From Cellulophaga baltica (GTDB taxonomy: Bacteria > Bacteroidota > Bacteroidia > Flavobacteriales > Flavobacteriaceae): a stretch of 64,000 bases of DNA. The stretch spans positions 186,001 through 250,000 of the forward strand of contig NZ_FNBD01000008.1 in the NCBI RefSeq assembly GCF_900102165.1, in the 5' to 3' direction. A model generated the notes under the pieces. It saw only the letters and a program-made list of their open reading frames with translations, had not been told where the DNA came from and made no database searches. The position numbers and the translations under genes are program-made. How positions within the stretch are numbered: position 1 is the stretch's first letter; the number at the start of each line of letters is the position of its first letter. Positions 37,801-46,206 of this stretch are shown here, one piece after another.

Positions 37801-38046
37801 CAGCAATAATACAGGCCATTTCTCTTTTCTAAGTAAACGATATCTAAAAATATTACCTGAAAAATTAATAACAAAAAACACCATAATGGCTTCAAACCAA
37901 GTGGTGTTATAAATATATATACGTGCCGTATCTGTACTATACCAACTTTCTACAAAGGTACCTATCCCCATAGAGACAGCAAATACAATAAATAAAACGG
38001 ACATTAATCTTGTGGAGAAAAAAAACTTCTGAAGGAGTGCTTTCAT
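34864..38046 (-). CDS. Fused cytochrome c biogenesis protein CcsBA (ResB-CcsA)
   Basis: This 1060-residue membrane protein delivers heme and attaches it to apocytochrome c outside the membrane (system II). The N-terminal ResB/CcsB part (about 1-480) has four membrane segments and a large periplasmic domain. A middle periplasmic region (about 490-760) contains a His-rich stretch GHSEDDGHGH. The C-terminal CcsA part (about 760-1055) has several helices and the heme-handling WWD motif WGRYWGWDPKETW (about 960). Such fusions are normal in Bacteroidota and Epsilonproteobacteria. It heads a minus-strand run with the transsulfuration enzyme and bshB1. Confidence 0.94.
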   Translation of the reverse strand: MKALLQKFFFSTRLMSVLFIVFAVSMGIGTFVESWYSTDTARIYIYNTTWFEAIMVFFVINFSGNIFRYRLLRKEKWPVLLLHMSWILIIVGAFVTRYISFEGMMPIREGQTEKVFYSDKTFLSANVDGDIDGERLRKPLEDDIIVTPEGIKSSLPWKMDFNGQPFKISFVKFIKGAAEGLIPDENGNEYLKIVEAGDGERHDHYLESGKVASIHNVLFSLNKPTDGAINILFEDGEYLIESPFEGDYMRMADQFKGVLLKDSIQPLVLRSLYNTAGMQFVIPEPILKGSYGVVKVPEAEVNETTRDAMVVEIETKGEKIQQTLLGGKGSAEYSDKVTLGGLDFSLRYGSKVYELPFGIKLNDFIAEKYPGTEKGFSSFMSKVTIEDERPFDYDIYMNHVLDHKGYRFFQANFDPDEKGTGLSVNHDFWGTRITYIGYFLLYIGLMGIMFFGDTRFKDLTASLKKLNAKKVTATIVLFLGLSLGMSAQTGHSEDDGHGHTAAPTVQQIDSMMQETIVSKEHAENFGKLVIQDDGGRMKPINTYSSELLRKLSFKNKFKDLNSDQVLLSMMLNPAIWYNTEFIALDKKGINDSIRKIIKVPSDQRYVKATDFFDANGQTKFEPFLDDAFNTTNPNKFQTDIKDTYLRLGLLNRALGGDIIKVFPLLDDENNKWISAVEYRSGKYQVTDSLYGNFVSNALPFYLMTLKTAIATKDYSQADKLLQAFKQNQKNHGAAVLPSDNKIKAEVFYNKIDIFNNLYKYYALAGIIMFFMLIFQIFKDRKGLRIGVTTFKGIIWVLFILHTAGLILRWYISGHAPWSDAYESILYVAWATIGIGLAFSSRSNLTIASTAFVTSMLLWIAHMNWIDPAVANLQPVLDSYWLMIHVAVIVGSYGPLTVGMILGVVGLVLILMTNEKNKKRIEYSLKEITIVNEIALTAGLVMLTIGNFLGGQWANESWGRYWGWDPKETWALISIMVYAFVLHMRIVPGLRGRWTFNFASVVAFGSIMMTYFGVNFYLAGLHSYASGAQVITPTFIYYTVAGVLLLGGLSFWKYRKYYSKK

Positions 38047-38274
38047 GGATAATAAACCAATTGAATTTGGTCTACAAAAGTACGCCCTTTTACTACTAAA
38101 TTAAAACCAATCTGGGCTAAAAACGGTTTTAAGATGTTAATTATTTCTTATAATTTATTTAACAATTACCTCCGAAAGGATTCAGCATCAATGCGCTGTA
38201 TTGTTTAAAATATAAAATAAGCGAAGTAGTTCTATATTACTATAGCTATTTTATGAAAATTAGTACTTTTGGGT

Positions 38275-39039
38275 ATGATTTCAATTGTGCTCATTGGTAC
38301 TGGAAATATTGCAACGCATCTATTTGATACTTTCTTGCAATATGACATGCTTAACGTATTGCAGGTAGTAGGACGACAAAAAGAGACGCTGAACTATTTT
38401 AGTCAAAAAACGGACACCTGCCTTTTAACAGAAACCATTACCACTGCAGATGTGTATATTATTGCGGTAAGTGATGATGCTATTACGGAAGTTTCTTCTA
38501 AACTTAAGGATGTTAATGGTTTGGTGGTACATACCTCGGGTAGTGTACCAATGCTTGCCTTAGCAAACTGTAAAAACATAGGCGTATATTATCCGTTACA
38601 AACTTTTTCTAAGGGTAAAAAGGTGAATTTTAGAACTATTCCCATTTGCATCGAAGCAGAAAATGATGAGAATTTAAAATCACTTTCTTTTCTTGCGGAA
38701 ACAATTTCCGATAAGGTATACCACATATCTACAGAACAACGCAGGCATTTACATTTAGCTGCCGTTTTTGTAAATAACTTTACCAATTATATGTACACCA
38801 TAGGCAATGAAATTTGCGATGAACACCAAGTGCCATTTGATATTTTACGTCCTTTAATTAAAGAAACTTCAGATAAAATAGCAACTTTAGCTCCAAAAGA
38901 GGCACAAACTGGCCCTGCAAGACGTAACGATGTTGCCACCATGCAACGTCATTTGGATCAAATAAATGGGAAAAACAAAAAACAGATTTATAAAATACTA
39001 AGCGAATCAATTCAAGAAAAATATGGAAAAAAGTTATAA
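38275..39039 (+). CDS. Rossmann-like and DUF2520 domain oxidoreductase-like protein
   Basis: From the ATG at 38275 (MISIVLIGTGNIATHL) this is 254 residues; the TTG six bases earlier is unnecessary. The N-terminal Rossmann domain has the dinucleotide motif VLIGTGNIATHLF and AVSDDAI, resembling ProC/TyrA-type dehydrogenases. The C-terminal helical DUF2520 has HLAAVFVNNFTNYMYTI and TGPARRND. The substrate is unknown. A TACTTTTG box (38264-38271) ends three bases before the ATG, hinting at a leaderless transcript. The next gene overlaps by 17 bases; DUF2520-kdsC-maf is a familiar flavobacterial order. Confidence 0.9.
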   Translation: MISIVLIGTGNIATHLFDTFLQYDMLNVLQVVGRQKETLNYFSQKTDTCLLTETITTADVYIIAVSDDAITEVSSKLKDVNGLVVHTSGSVPMLALANCKNIGVYYPLQTFSKGKKVNFRTIPICIEAENDENLKSLSFLAETISDKVYHISTEQRRHLHLAAVFVNNFTNYMYTIGNEICDEHQVPFDILRPLIKETSDKIATLAPKEAQTGPARRNDVATMQRHLDQINGKNKKQIYKILSESIQEKYGKKL

Positions 39040-39550
39040 AGAATACCTAGAAAATATTACCACATTTGTTTTTGATGTTGATGGTGTTTTCACCGATGGT
39101 AAATTGTTAATTACTACAGAAGGTGAAATGCTTAGAACTATGGATGTAAAAGACGGTTACGCCCTAAAAACAGCTCTAAACAAAGGGTATAACGTGTGTA
39201 TAATTTCTGGCGGCACCAATGAAGGTGTACGTCAGCGTATGAAAACACTAGGCGTTAAAGATATTCACTTAGGTGCCCATCAAAAAATAAGCATCTTAGA
39301 AGCCTACTTAAAAGCAAATTCTATAGCCCCGGAACACGTTTTGTATATGGGTGATGATTTGCCTGATATTCCTCCTATGAAAATAGTAGGATTAGCCACA
39401 TGCCCGCAAGATGCAACGCCAGAAGTAAAAACCATATGCAGCTATATTTCTCATAAAGCGGGTGGTAATGGCTGTGTAAGAGACGTGATAGAGCAAGTAT
39501 TAAAAGTTCGTGGCGATTGGTATGAAAATTTTGACGCATATAACGCTTAG
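39023..39550 (+). CDS. kdsC: KdsC-type HAD phosphatase
   Basis: The 175 residues match 3-deoxy-D-manno-octulosonate-8-phosphate phosphatase, which makes free KDO for lipopolysaccharide. HAD motif I is FVFDVDGVFTDG (nucleophile and acid Asp), motif II is IISGG, the Lys is in the HLGAHQK segment and motif III is YMGDDLPDIP. There is no cap domain, as in KdsC. The start lies 17 bases inside the DUF2520 gene in another frame, so translation is coupled. The substrate is assigned by family resemblance. Confidence 0.9.
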   Translation: MEKSYKEYLENITTFVFDVDGVFTDGKLLITTEGEMLRTMDVKDGYALKTALNKGYNVCIISGGTNEGVRQRMKTLGVKDIHLGAHQKISILEAYLKANSIAPEHVLYMGDDLPDIPPMKIVGLATCPQDATPEVKTICSYISHKAGGNGCVRDVIEQVLKVRGDWYENFDAYNA

Positions 39551-39553
39551 AAT

Positions 39554-40141
39554 ATGTGGAATAATAGATTGAACGGTTTACATATTATTTTAGCCTCAGG
39601 ATCTCCAAGAAGAAAAAAGTTCTTTGAAGAATTAGATCTAGAGGTCGCTATAGATGTTCGGCCGGTAGACGAAGTATACCCTGATCATTTAAAAGGACGT
39701 GAAATTCCTGATTATTTAGCGGTGCTTAAAGCTTCAAAATTTAAAGAAACACTGAATGAGAATGATGTGGTTATTACTTCTGACACTGTGGTTTGGTATA
39801 AGAATGAATCTTTAGCAAAGCCCGCAGATGGTAATGAAGCTTATGAAATGTTGCGAAAAATGTCTAACGATTGGCATGAAGTTATTACCTCTGTTTGTTT
39901 TACCACTTCGGTAAAACAAATCGTGTTAAATAGTACTACCCATGTAAGATTTAAAGAATTAAGCGACGAAGAAATCTGGTATTATATAAACACCTATAAG
40001 CCTTTTGATAAAGCTGGTGCTTATGGTATTCAAGAATGGATAGGACTTATTGGAATAGAAGAAATTAAGGGTTCTCATGCTAATGTTGTTGGCTTGCCAA
40101 CGCACTTAGTTCATAAAACGCTGATGGGTATGGTATCTTAA
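39554..40141 (+). CDS. maf: Maf-family nucleotide pyrophosphatase
   Basis: The 195 residues match Maf, which hydrolyses modified or non-canonical nucleoside triphosphates and is linked to cell division. Signature motifs are ILASGSPRRKKFFEEL at the N-terminus, VITSDTVVWY with the general-base Asp, KPADGNEAYEML, and the C-terminal DKAGAYGIQEWIGLIGIEEIKGS. The gene starts three bases after kdsC stops, so it belongs to the same operon. Confidence 0.95.
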   Translation: MWNNRLNGLHIILASGSPRRKKFFEELDLEVAIDVRPVDEVYPDHLKGREIPDYLAVLKASKFKETLNENDVVITSDTVVWYKNESLAKPADGNEAYEMLRKMSNDWHEVITSVCFTTSVKQIVLNSTTHVRFKELSDEEIWYYINTYKPFDKAGAYGIQEWIGLIGIEEIKGSHANVVGLPTHLVHKTLMGMVS

Positions 40142-40180
40142 ATAAATTCCTTTATTTTTAAGGATGAAAATTTAAATGTT

Positions 40181-41131
40181 ATGAAAAAGTGGATGAAATT
40201 TGAGTTCTTAATCATTATTTTCTCGTTGGGCGCAGTGAGTTTAGAGTCTTGTGCTCAAAACGAGAAAAAGACAGCTCCTGAAAAAGATACTACAACAGAA
40301 GAAACTACTCCAAAAGCTAAGAAAACCTTAGCTTCTAATTTTAAAGAATATTGGTATTCTGGTACGGCAGAGCTTACTTCATATACCTTAGACCAAGCAA
40401 GATATGGCGAAATGCGTGGCGGTAATGCTGTTTTAATCTACGTTACAGAACCTTTTTTAGCAGACAAACAGGTAAAGGCAGATGGCTCCAATGTTGACAA
40501 TATCCCCGTGCTGAAACTAAATAGCACCAAGAACTACATCACAGGCATTTATCCTTATTCATTAATGACAAGTAGTTTTTACCCTGTTCACGATGATGCG
40601 CATGCGGTAAAACTATCTTTTTCTGCTCAAGAATGGTGCGGACATATTTACGCTCAATTAAATAACAGAGAACAATTTGATGTAGTTTCGCACTCCTATT
40701 TTGAGCGTGAAGCAGATCAAAATTTCACTTTAGAAAAATCAATCCTTGAAAATGAAATCTGGAATAAAATAAGAATAAATCCTAGTAACTTACCACTAGG
40801 AACATCAGAAGTTATTCCTTCTTTAGAATATATTAGGCAAACACACAAGCCTCTAAAAGCATATACAGCAACTATGCGTATTGATGCTAAAAATGATAGC
40901 ATTAGTACCTATACCATAAGCTATCCTGAGTTAGAAAGAACTTTGAAAATTGATTTCACAAAAGCATTTCCTCATACCATAGAAGGATGGTCTGAAACCT
41001 ATAGTAGTGGGTACGGCGATAAGGCAAAAATATTAACGACTACTGCCATTAAAAATAAGTTAATTATAACACCATATTGGCAACAAAATAAGAATAGTGA
41101 CCTATTTTTGCGCGATAGTTTAGGTTTATAA
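40181..41131 (+). CDS. Hypothetical lipoprotein downstream of maf
   Basis: This 316-residue lipoprotein has a signal peptide ending in the lipobox LESCAQ (Cys at about 24), followed by a short Thr/Glu/Lys linker and a globular part with no enzyme motif that I recognise. Segments such as YWYSGTAELTSYTLDQARYGEMRGG and FSAQEWCGHIY look conserved-like. It sits 39 bases after maf, and proteins in this position are sometimes annotated as septum-formation proteins by neighbourhood only. A secreted structural or binding role is possible; function unknown. Confidence 0.82.
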   Translation: MKKWMKFEFLIIIFSLGAVSLESCAQNEKKTAPEKDTTTEETTPKAKKTLASNFKEYWYSGTAELTSYTLDQARYGEMRGGNAVLIYVTEPFLADKQVKADGSNVDNIPVLKLNSTKNYITGIYPYSLMTSSFYPVHDDAHAVKLSFSAQEWCGHIYAQLNNREQFDVVSHSYFEREADQNFTLEKSILENEIWNKIRINPSNLPLGTSEVIPSLEYIRQTHKPLKAYTATMRIDAKNDSISTYTISYPELERTLKIDFTKAFPHTIEGWSETYSSGYGDKAKILTTTAIKNKLIITPYWQQNKNSDLFLRDSLGL

Positions 41132-41134
41132 TAT

Positions 41135-41686
41135 ATGACGAAGTTTTTTATCAATCACCAAGAAGAGTTATTACGATCTTTCATCACCATCGCTGTAGTT
41201 TTAATTTTAAAATTTGTATTTACAAAAGCAGTAAAGAAAGTTGGAAAATTAGGTGATTTTAATAAGGTTAGAACCAACCTTATTATTAAGTATGTTTCTA
41301 TTGCACTAACCATAATCGCAATCGCTATTTTAACTTTGATTTGGAGTGTAAACTTCAAAGATTTAGGCGCATTGTTAGCTTCTATCTTTGCCGTAATTGG
41401 TGTGGCTCTTTTTGCGCAGTGGTCTATTTTAAGTAACATCACTGCTGGCGTTATCATCTTCTTTTCGTATCCTTTTAAAATAGGAAATACCATCCGTATT
41501 TTTGATAAGGAAATTCATAAAACAGATAAGAATGGTGAGGAGACGTTTGTCATAGAGGATATACGAGCATTTCACCTACATTTAAGAAGAGGAAATGGTG
41601 AGATTTTAACGTACCCTAATAGTTTGGTGTTACAAAAAGGGGTATCCCTTGTCCAAACCTACAATGAAGACACCCAAGAATTGTAA
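41135..41686 (+). CDS. Small mechanosensitive channel (MscS family)
   Basis: The 183 residues have three membrane segments (about 12-32, 50-70 and 78-110). The last is the MscS pore helix, rich in Ala and Gly (LLASIFAVIGVALFAQWSILSN), followed by VIIFFSYPFKIGNTIRI and a short beta domain (EDIRAFHLHLRRGNGEILTYPNS). It lacks the large C-terminal alpha/beta cage of E. coli MscS, so it is a minimal member. It should open under membrane tension. Its start lies three bases after the lipoprotein stop. Confidence 0.9.
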   Translation: MTKFFINHQEELLRSFITIAVVLILKFVFTKAVKKVGKLGDFNKVRTNLIIKYVSIALTIIAIAILTLIWSVNFKDLGALLASIFAVIGVALFAQWSILSNITAGVIIFFSYPFKIGNTIRIFDKEIHKTDKNGEETFVIEDIRAFHLHLRRGNGEILTYPNSLVLQKGVSLVQTYNEDTQEL

Positions 41687-41713
41687 GTAAGGCTGTTAAA
41701 GATATTTTAAAAA

Positions 41714-41745
41714 TTGCACTCTAGCAGTTAATATTTCTATATTTG
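41714..41745 (+). promoter_or_regulatory. Bacteroidota-type promoter for the PIG-L gene
   Basis: TTG at 41714-41716, a 21-base spacer and TATATTTG at 41738-41745 fit the -33/-7 consensus. The predicted start near 41750 gives a leader of about 24 bases before the ATG at 41774, which also argues against the upstream GTG start at 41747. Confidence 0.65.
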
Positions 41746-41773
41746 AGTGCCAACTAAATTCAAAAAATTATAT

Positions 41774-44305
41774 ATGCGCAAAATAACCAAGTTGTTTGCA
41801 TTAGCTCTCCTATTATCAAATTTTACATTTGCACAAGCCCCCAAGAAAAGTTCTTCCTCAGATATTTATCATGCCATAGAAAAATTAAATTTTTTAGGTA
41901 AAGCACTATATATCGCAGCACATCCTGATGATGAAAACACACGGTTAATCTCTTATTTATCAAATAACGTAAAAGCAAAAACGGCGTATTTATCGTTAAC
42001 AAGAGGTGATGGAGGTCAAAACTTAATTGGCACAGAATTATCAGAATTATTAGGTGTACTACGTACCCAAGAATTATTGGCTGCAAGAAATGTAGATGGT
42101 GGAAATCAATTTTTTAGCAGAGCTAAAGATTTTGGATATTCTAAACACCCTAATGAAACTCTTAAGATATGGGATAAAGATTTGGTCTTGAGTGATGTTG
42201 TTTGGGTTATTAGAAATTTTAAACCCGATGTTATTGTTAATCGTTTTGATCACAGATCTCCAGGTACAACACACGGACATCATACCTCTTCGGCAATGTT
42301 AAGTTTTGAAGCTTTTGATTTGGCAGGAAATAGCGCTAGCTATCCAGATCAGCTTTCAAAAACAAGTACATGGCAACCTAAACGTTTGTTTTTCAACACC
42401 TCTTGGTGGTTTTACGGAAGTCAAGAAAAATTTGATGAAGCAGATAAAACTAATTTATTAAATGTAGATACGGGTGTATACTATCCTAACCTAGGGCTTT
42501 CTAACAATGAGATTGCAGATATGGCTAGAAGTCAGCATTTATGTCAAGGTTTTGGAAGGCTCACTTCAAGAGGTTCTGAAACAGAATACATCGAACTTTT
42601 AAAAGGAGATTTACCTAAAGACAAGAGCGATATTTTTGACGGAATTAACACGACATGGACCCGTATTGATGGCGGAAAAGCAATTGGTGCTATTTTATAC
42701 CAAGTAGAAGAAAACTTTAATTTTAAAAATCCTTCGATACACCTTCCTGAACTACTTAAAGCTTACAAATTACTGCAAAATAGCAAAGATTTAGATTGGA
42801 AAGTAGAAAAAGAAAAAGAGCTACTTGCCATTATAGAAGCGGTAACGGGTCTTTATTTAGAAGCTTCTGCAACATCATCATTTGCGGTACCAGGTAAGGT
42901 TATTGATATAGCAATTGAAGCCATCAATAGAAGTGATGCTAATATACAATTGCAGGCCTTAGAGCTTAATCCTGATGAAGTTGTTATTGAGGGTGCCGCT
43001 CTTAAAAATAATATTGAATACAAAAATACACTGGCGCTAAACATACCTGCATCAGCTAAATATACCAATCCATATTGGTTAAATGAAAAAGGAACCTTAG
43101 GCACGTATACCATTAAGGATCAGGAATTAATAGGGAATCCGGAAACACCTAGACCATTTCATGTGAACTTCACTTTAAATATTGAAGGGGAAACAATTGT
43201 AATTAAGAAACCTGTAGTCTATAGGTATTCAAAGCCAGATAAAGGAGAATTATACCAACCTTTTGAAATAGTTCCTTCAGCTACAGCAGCTATAAAAGAT
43301 AAAGTACTAATTTTTGCAGACGGAACATCAAAGCAAATAGCGGTTACTGTTAAAGCTCATAAAGATAATGCCATCGGTGAAGTAATGCTTCAACATGCAA
43401 AAGGATGGAAGATTAACACCCCATCATTGCCCTTTACTATTACTAAGAAAAATGATGAGAAGACCCTTATTTTCACCGTTACACCACCTGCTACACAAGA
43501 TGAAAGTTACCTCTCTCCTATTGTAAAGATTGACGGATTTGAAATTTCTAAAGAATTGATTTCTATAAACTATGATCATATTCCTGAACAAACGGTATTA
43601 ATGCCTGCGGAGACAAAAGTGGTACGCCTAGATATTAAAAAAGCAGGGCAGTATATTGGATATATTGTTGGTGCCGGAGATAAAGTTCCTGAAAGTTTAA
43701 AACAGATAGGATACACGGTACAAGAGATAGATCCTTTAAGTATTTCTGATGCATCACTTAAAAAATACGATGCCATCGTATTAGGTATACGAGCATACAA
43801 TGTTGTTACGGAATTAAAGTTCAAGCAGAAAAATCTTTTGGATTATGTAAAAAATGGCGGTACCATGATTGTACAATACAATACAGCCGGCAGATGGAGT
43901 GATCAATTTGAAAACATTGCCCCTTTTGACCTTACCTTATCAAGAGATCGTGTAACCGATGAAAATGCAACTGTCCATATTTTAGATAAAAAGAATTCGC
44001 TATTGAATTTTCCGAATAAAATTTCAGATAATGATTTTAACGGTTGGATCCAAGAGCGAGGATTATACTTTCCAAGTGCTTGGAGCAAGGAGTTTACCCC
44101 TGTTTTAGGAATGCAAGATGAAGGGGAAACAGAAAAAAAAGGGAGCTTACTTATCGCTCCTTATGGAAAAGGAACCTATATTTATACAGGACTCAGTTTC
44201 TTCAGAGAATTACCTGCTGGAGTTACAGGTGCCTATAAGTTGTTTGCCAATATGTTGTCTGTTGGAAAAACAACCGTTAGTGCTGATAAAAAATTAAAAG
44301 ATTAA
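41774..44305 (+). CDS. Secreted PIG-L/LmbE family deacetylase with C-terminal accessory domains
   Basis: From the ATG at 41774 this is 843 residues with a signal peptide (ending SNFTFAQ, about residue 20). The N-terminal PIG-L domain (about 35-260) has the zinc motif AAHPDDENTRL and later RSPGTTHGHHTSSAML. Enzymes of this fold remove N-acetyl groups from sugars such as GlcNAc. Residues 340-610 are beta-sandwich-like. The end (about 620-840) resembles a ThuA/glutamine-amidotransferase-like fold (YDAIVLGIRAYNVV, KNGGTMIVQYNTAG). The neighbours are a tiny membrane protein and a sodium symporter, so it may process a sugar that is then imported. The substrate is unknown. Confidence 0.9.
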   Translation: MRKITKLFALALLLSNFTFAQAPKKSSSSDIYHAIEKLNFLGKALYIAAHPDDENTRLISYLSNNVKAKTAYLSLTRGDGGQNLIGTELSELLGVLRTQELLAARNVDGGNQFFSRAKDFGYSKHPNETLKIWDKDLVLSDVVWVIRNFKPDVIVNRFDHRSPGTTHGHHTSSAMLSFEAFDLAGNSASYPDQLSKTSTWQPKRLFFNTSWWFYGSQEKFDEADKTNLLNVDTGVYYPNLGLSNNEIADMARSQHLCQGFGRLTSRGSETEYIELLKGDLPKDKSDIFDGINTTWTRIDGGKAIGAILYQVEENFNFKNPSIHLPELLKAYKLLQNSKDLDWKVEKEKELLAIIEAVTGLYLEASATSSFAVPGKVIDIAIEAINRSDANIQLQALELNPDEVVIEGAALKNNIEYKNTLALNIPASAKYTNPYWLNEKGTLGTYTIKDQELIGNPETPRPFHVNFTLNIEGETIVIKKPVVYRYSKPDKGELYQPFEIVPSATAAIKDKVLIFADGTSKQIAVTVKAHKDNAIGEVMLQHAKGWKINTPSLPFTITKKNDEKTLIFTVTPPATQDESYLSPIVKIDGFEISKELISINYDHIPEQTVLMPAETKVVRLDIKKAGQYIGYIVGAGDKVPESLKQIGYTVQEIDPLSISDASLKKYDAIVLGIRAYNVVTELKFKQKNLLDYVKNGGTMIVQYNTAGRWSDQFENIAPFDLTLSRDRVTDENATVHILDKKNSLLNFPNKISDNDFNGWIQERGLYFPSAWSKEFTPVLGMQDEGETEKKGSLLIAPYGKGTYIYTGLSFFRELPAGVTGAYKLFANMLSVGKTTVSADKKLKD

Positions 44306-44310
44306 CTGCT

Positions 44311-44412
44311 ATGGATGATAAGTTTAATTGGAAAAATGAGTACTCTCTAGTACTTATATTGAATATTATTTACATCATAGTATTTTACTTCATTATGACA
44401 GGAAACAGGTAA
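44311..44412 (+). CDS. 33-residue single-pass membrane protein before the symporter
   Basis: ATG at 44311 opens a 33-codon frame (stop 44410-44412). The protein starts MDDKFNWKNEY, has one hydrophobic segment of about 18 residues (LVLILNIIYIIVFYFIM) and ends TGNR. It lies five bases after the PIG-L stop and one base before the symporter ATG, so it is translated from the same mRNA. A small subunit of the symporter is the natural guess. I recall similar short frames before SSS genes in related bacteria, but cannot verify that here. Confidence 0.68.
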   Translation: MDDKFNWKNEYSLVLILNIIYIIVFYFIMTGNR

Positions 44413-44413
44413 T

Positions 44414-46153
44414 ATGGAAGCGATTGATTGGAGTATATTAATAGGCACCTTAGCTTTTATTGTAGGTTATGGAGTTTGGAAAACAAAAGGCAGTAAGAAC
44501 GTAAAAGACTATGTTCTAGGTGGTAAAGAAGCCAATTGGACTACTGTTGGATTATCAGTGATGGCTACACAAGCCAGTGCTATCACCTTCTTATCTACTC
44601 CAGGACAAGCATTTCATGACGGGATGGGATTTGTTCAATTTTATTTTGGCCTACCTATTGCCATGGTCATCATTTGTATTGTGTTTGTTCCGCTGTATCA
44701 CCGCTTAAAAGTATACACTGCTTACGAGTTTTTAGAATCTAGATTTGATGTAAAAACCAGAACACTTGCCGCGCTACTATTTTTAATTCAAAGAGGTTTA
44801 GCTGCGGGAATTACGATCTACGCACCTTCTATTATATTATCTGCCGTTCTAGGGTGGGATTTACTCACTTTAAATATTATCATCGGTACCATTGTAACTA
44901 TTTATACCGTTTCTGGAGGTACTAAGGCTGTAAACGTTACTCAAAAACAGCAAATGTTTATTATTATGCTGGGAATGTTTGTAGCCTTCTTTTATATCTT
45001 GGGGTATTTACCCGAAGACATAACTTTTAGCAAAGCTTTAAAAGTTGCAGGTGCTAGCGGCAAATTAGATATTTTAGATTTTAGTTTTGATACGTCCAAA
45101 CGCTACACTTTTTGGAATGGTATCACCGGAGGTCTATTCCTTTTCCTAGCATATTTTGGTACAGATCAAAGCCAAGTACAACGTTATCTTTCTGGAAAAT
45201 CTGTTAGAGAAAGTCAGCTTGGTCTAATTTTTAACGGTATATTCAAAATCCCAATGCAGTTCTTTATTTTACTTCTAGGAGTTTTAGTTTTTGTTTTTTA
45301 CCAATACAACCCTTCTCCCTTAAACTTTAATCCTGCTGCAACTTCGGCGGTATATGACTCTGAATATGCAGAAGATTACAAATTACTAGAACAAGCACAT
45401 GAAGAACTAGCTATAGAAAAAAAAATAGCGCAAGATGAGTTTTCTGCAGCATTAGACATCAAAGAGTATGATGCTACTGTAGAAGCAAAACAGCATATTA
45501 TTTCTGTAAACAATAAAGACAAAAAAAATAGAGCTGCAGCCCGTGAGGTAATAAATGAAGCAGATCCTAATATAGAAACCAATGATAAGGATTATGTCTT
45601 TATTCACTTTATACTAAATTACCTCCCAAAAGGACTTATAGGCTTACTACTTGCTGTAATACTATCTGCAGCAATGTCTTCAACCGCATCAGAATTAAAT
45701 GCCTTAGGAACTATTACGGCCCTTGACATTTATAAAAGACACACCGAAAAAAGAGGAGAAAAACCACAAGAATACTATGTAAATATGTCTAAATGGTTTA
45801 CCCTTATTTGGGGCGTCATAGCCATAGGCATTGCATGTGTTTCTAATTTATTTGACAACTTAATACAATTGGTAAATATTATAGGTTCTATATTTTACGG
45901 GAATGTTCTAGGGATATTTTTACTTGCCTTTTTTATCAAATTTGTAAAGGGAAATGCTGTTTTTATAGGGGCTATTATTACACAGGTTTTAGTAATTGCC
46001 ATCTATTATTTCTTTATTTACAGCATGCCAGAAGGAGAGGAAAAAGTGAGTTATTTACTACTAAATTTAATAGGTTGTGGTCTGGTAATGGGGATTTCAA
46101 TTTTCTTACAGTTGTTTGATAATATTCTTAAAACACCATCGATAGAGGCATAA
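44414..46153 (+). CDS. Sodium:solute symporter (SSS family)
   Basis: This 579-residue inner-membrane protein has about 13 helices. SSS features are the N-terminal GGKEANWTTVGLSVMATQASAITFLSTPG, QRYLSGKSVRESQLGL in the cytoplasmic loop after the middle helices, and LLAVILSAAMSSTASELNALG with the Na-site Ser/Thr residues. A charged insertion of about 85 residues (about 300-390; AEDYKLLEQAHEEL onward) separates two helices and looks coiled-coil-like. The solute is not predictable; the PIG-L deacetylase upstream suggests a sugar or amino sugar. Confidence 0.94.
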   Translation: MEAIDWSILIGTLAFIVGYGVWKTKGSKNVKDYVLGGKEANWTTVGLSVMATQASAITFLSTPGQAFHDGMGFVQFYFGLPIAMVIICIVFVPLYHRLKVYTAYEFLESRFDVKTRTLAALLFLIQRGLAAGITIYAPSIILSAVLGWDLLTLNIIIGTIVTIYTVSGGTKAVNVTQKQQMFIIMLGMFVAFFYILGYLPEDITFSKALKVAGASGKLDILDFSFDTSKRYTFWNGITGGLFLFLAYFGTDQSQVQRYLSGKSVRESQLGLIFNGIFKIPMQFFILLLGVLVFVFYQYNPSPLNFNPAATSAVYDSEYAEDYKLLEQAHEELAIEKKIAQDEFSAALDIKEYDATVEAKQHIISVNNKDKKNRAAAREVINEADPNIETNDKDYVFIHFILNYLPKGLIGLLLAVILSAAMSSTASELNALGTITALDIYKRHTEKRGEKPQEYYVNMSKWFTLIWGVIAIGIACVSNLFDNLIQLVNIIGSIFYGNVLGIFLLAFFIKFVKGNAVFIGAIITQVLVIAIYYFFIYSMPEGEEKVSYLLLNLIGCGLVMGISIFLQLFDNILKTPSIEA

Positions 46154-46155
46154 AA

Positions 46156-46188
46156 AAAAGCGCTTCATTTTATAAATGAAGCGCTTTT
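46156..46188. terminator. Bidirectional terminator after the symporter
   Basis: AAAAGCGCTTCATTT (46156-46170) pairs perfectly with AAATGAAGCGCTTTT (46174-46188) around a three-base loop, with A and T runs outside. It serves both the symporter and the convergent DUF2911 gene. Confidence 0.92.
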
Positions 46189-46206
46189 AATTTTAGAGGA
46201 CACCTT

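Noticed and set aside
41747-41773. GTG start nine codons before the PIG-L signal peptide.
   Set aside because: It lies at or before the predicted transcript start and would put a non-signal tail before a clean signal peptide.
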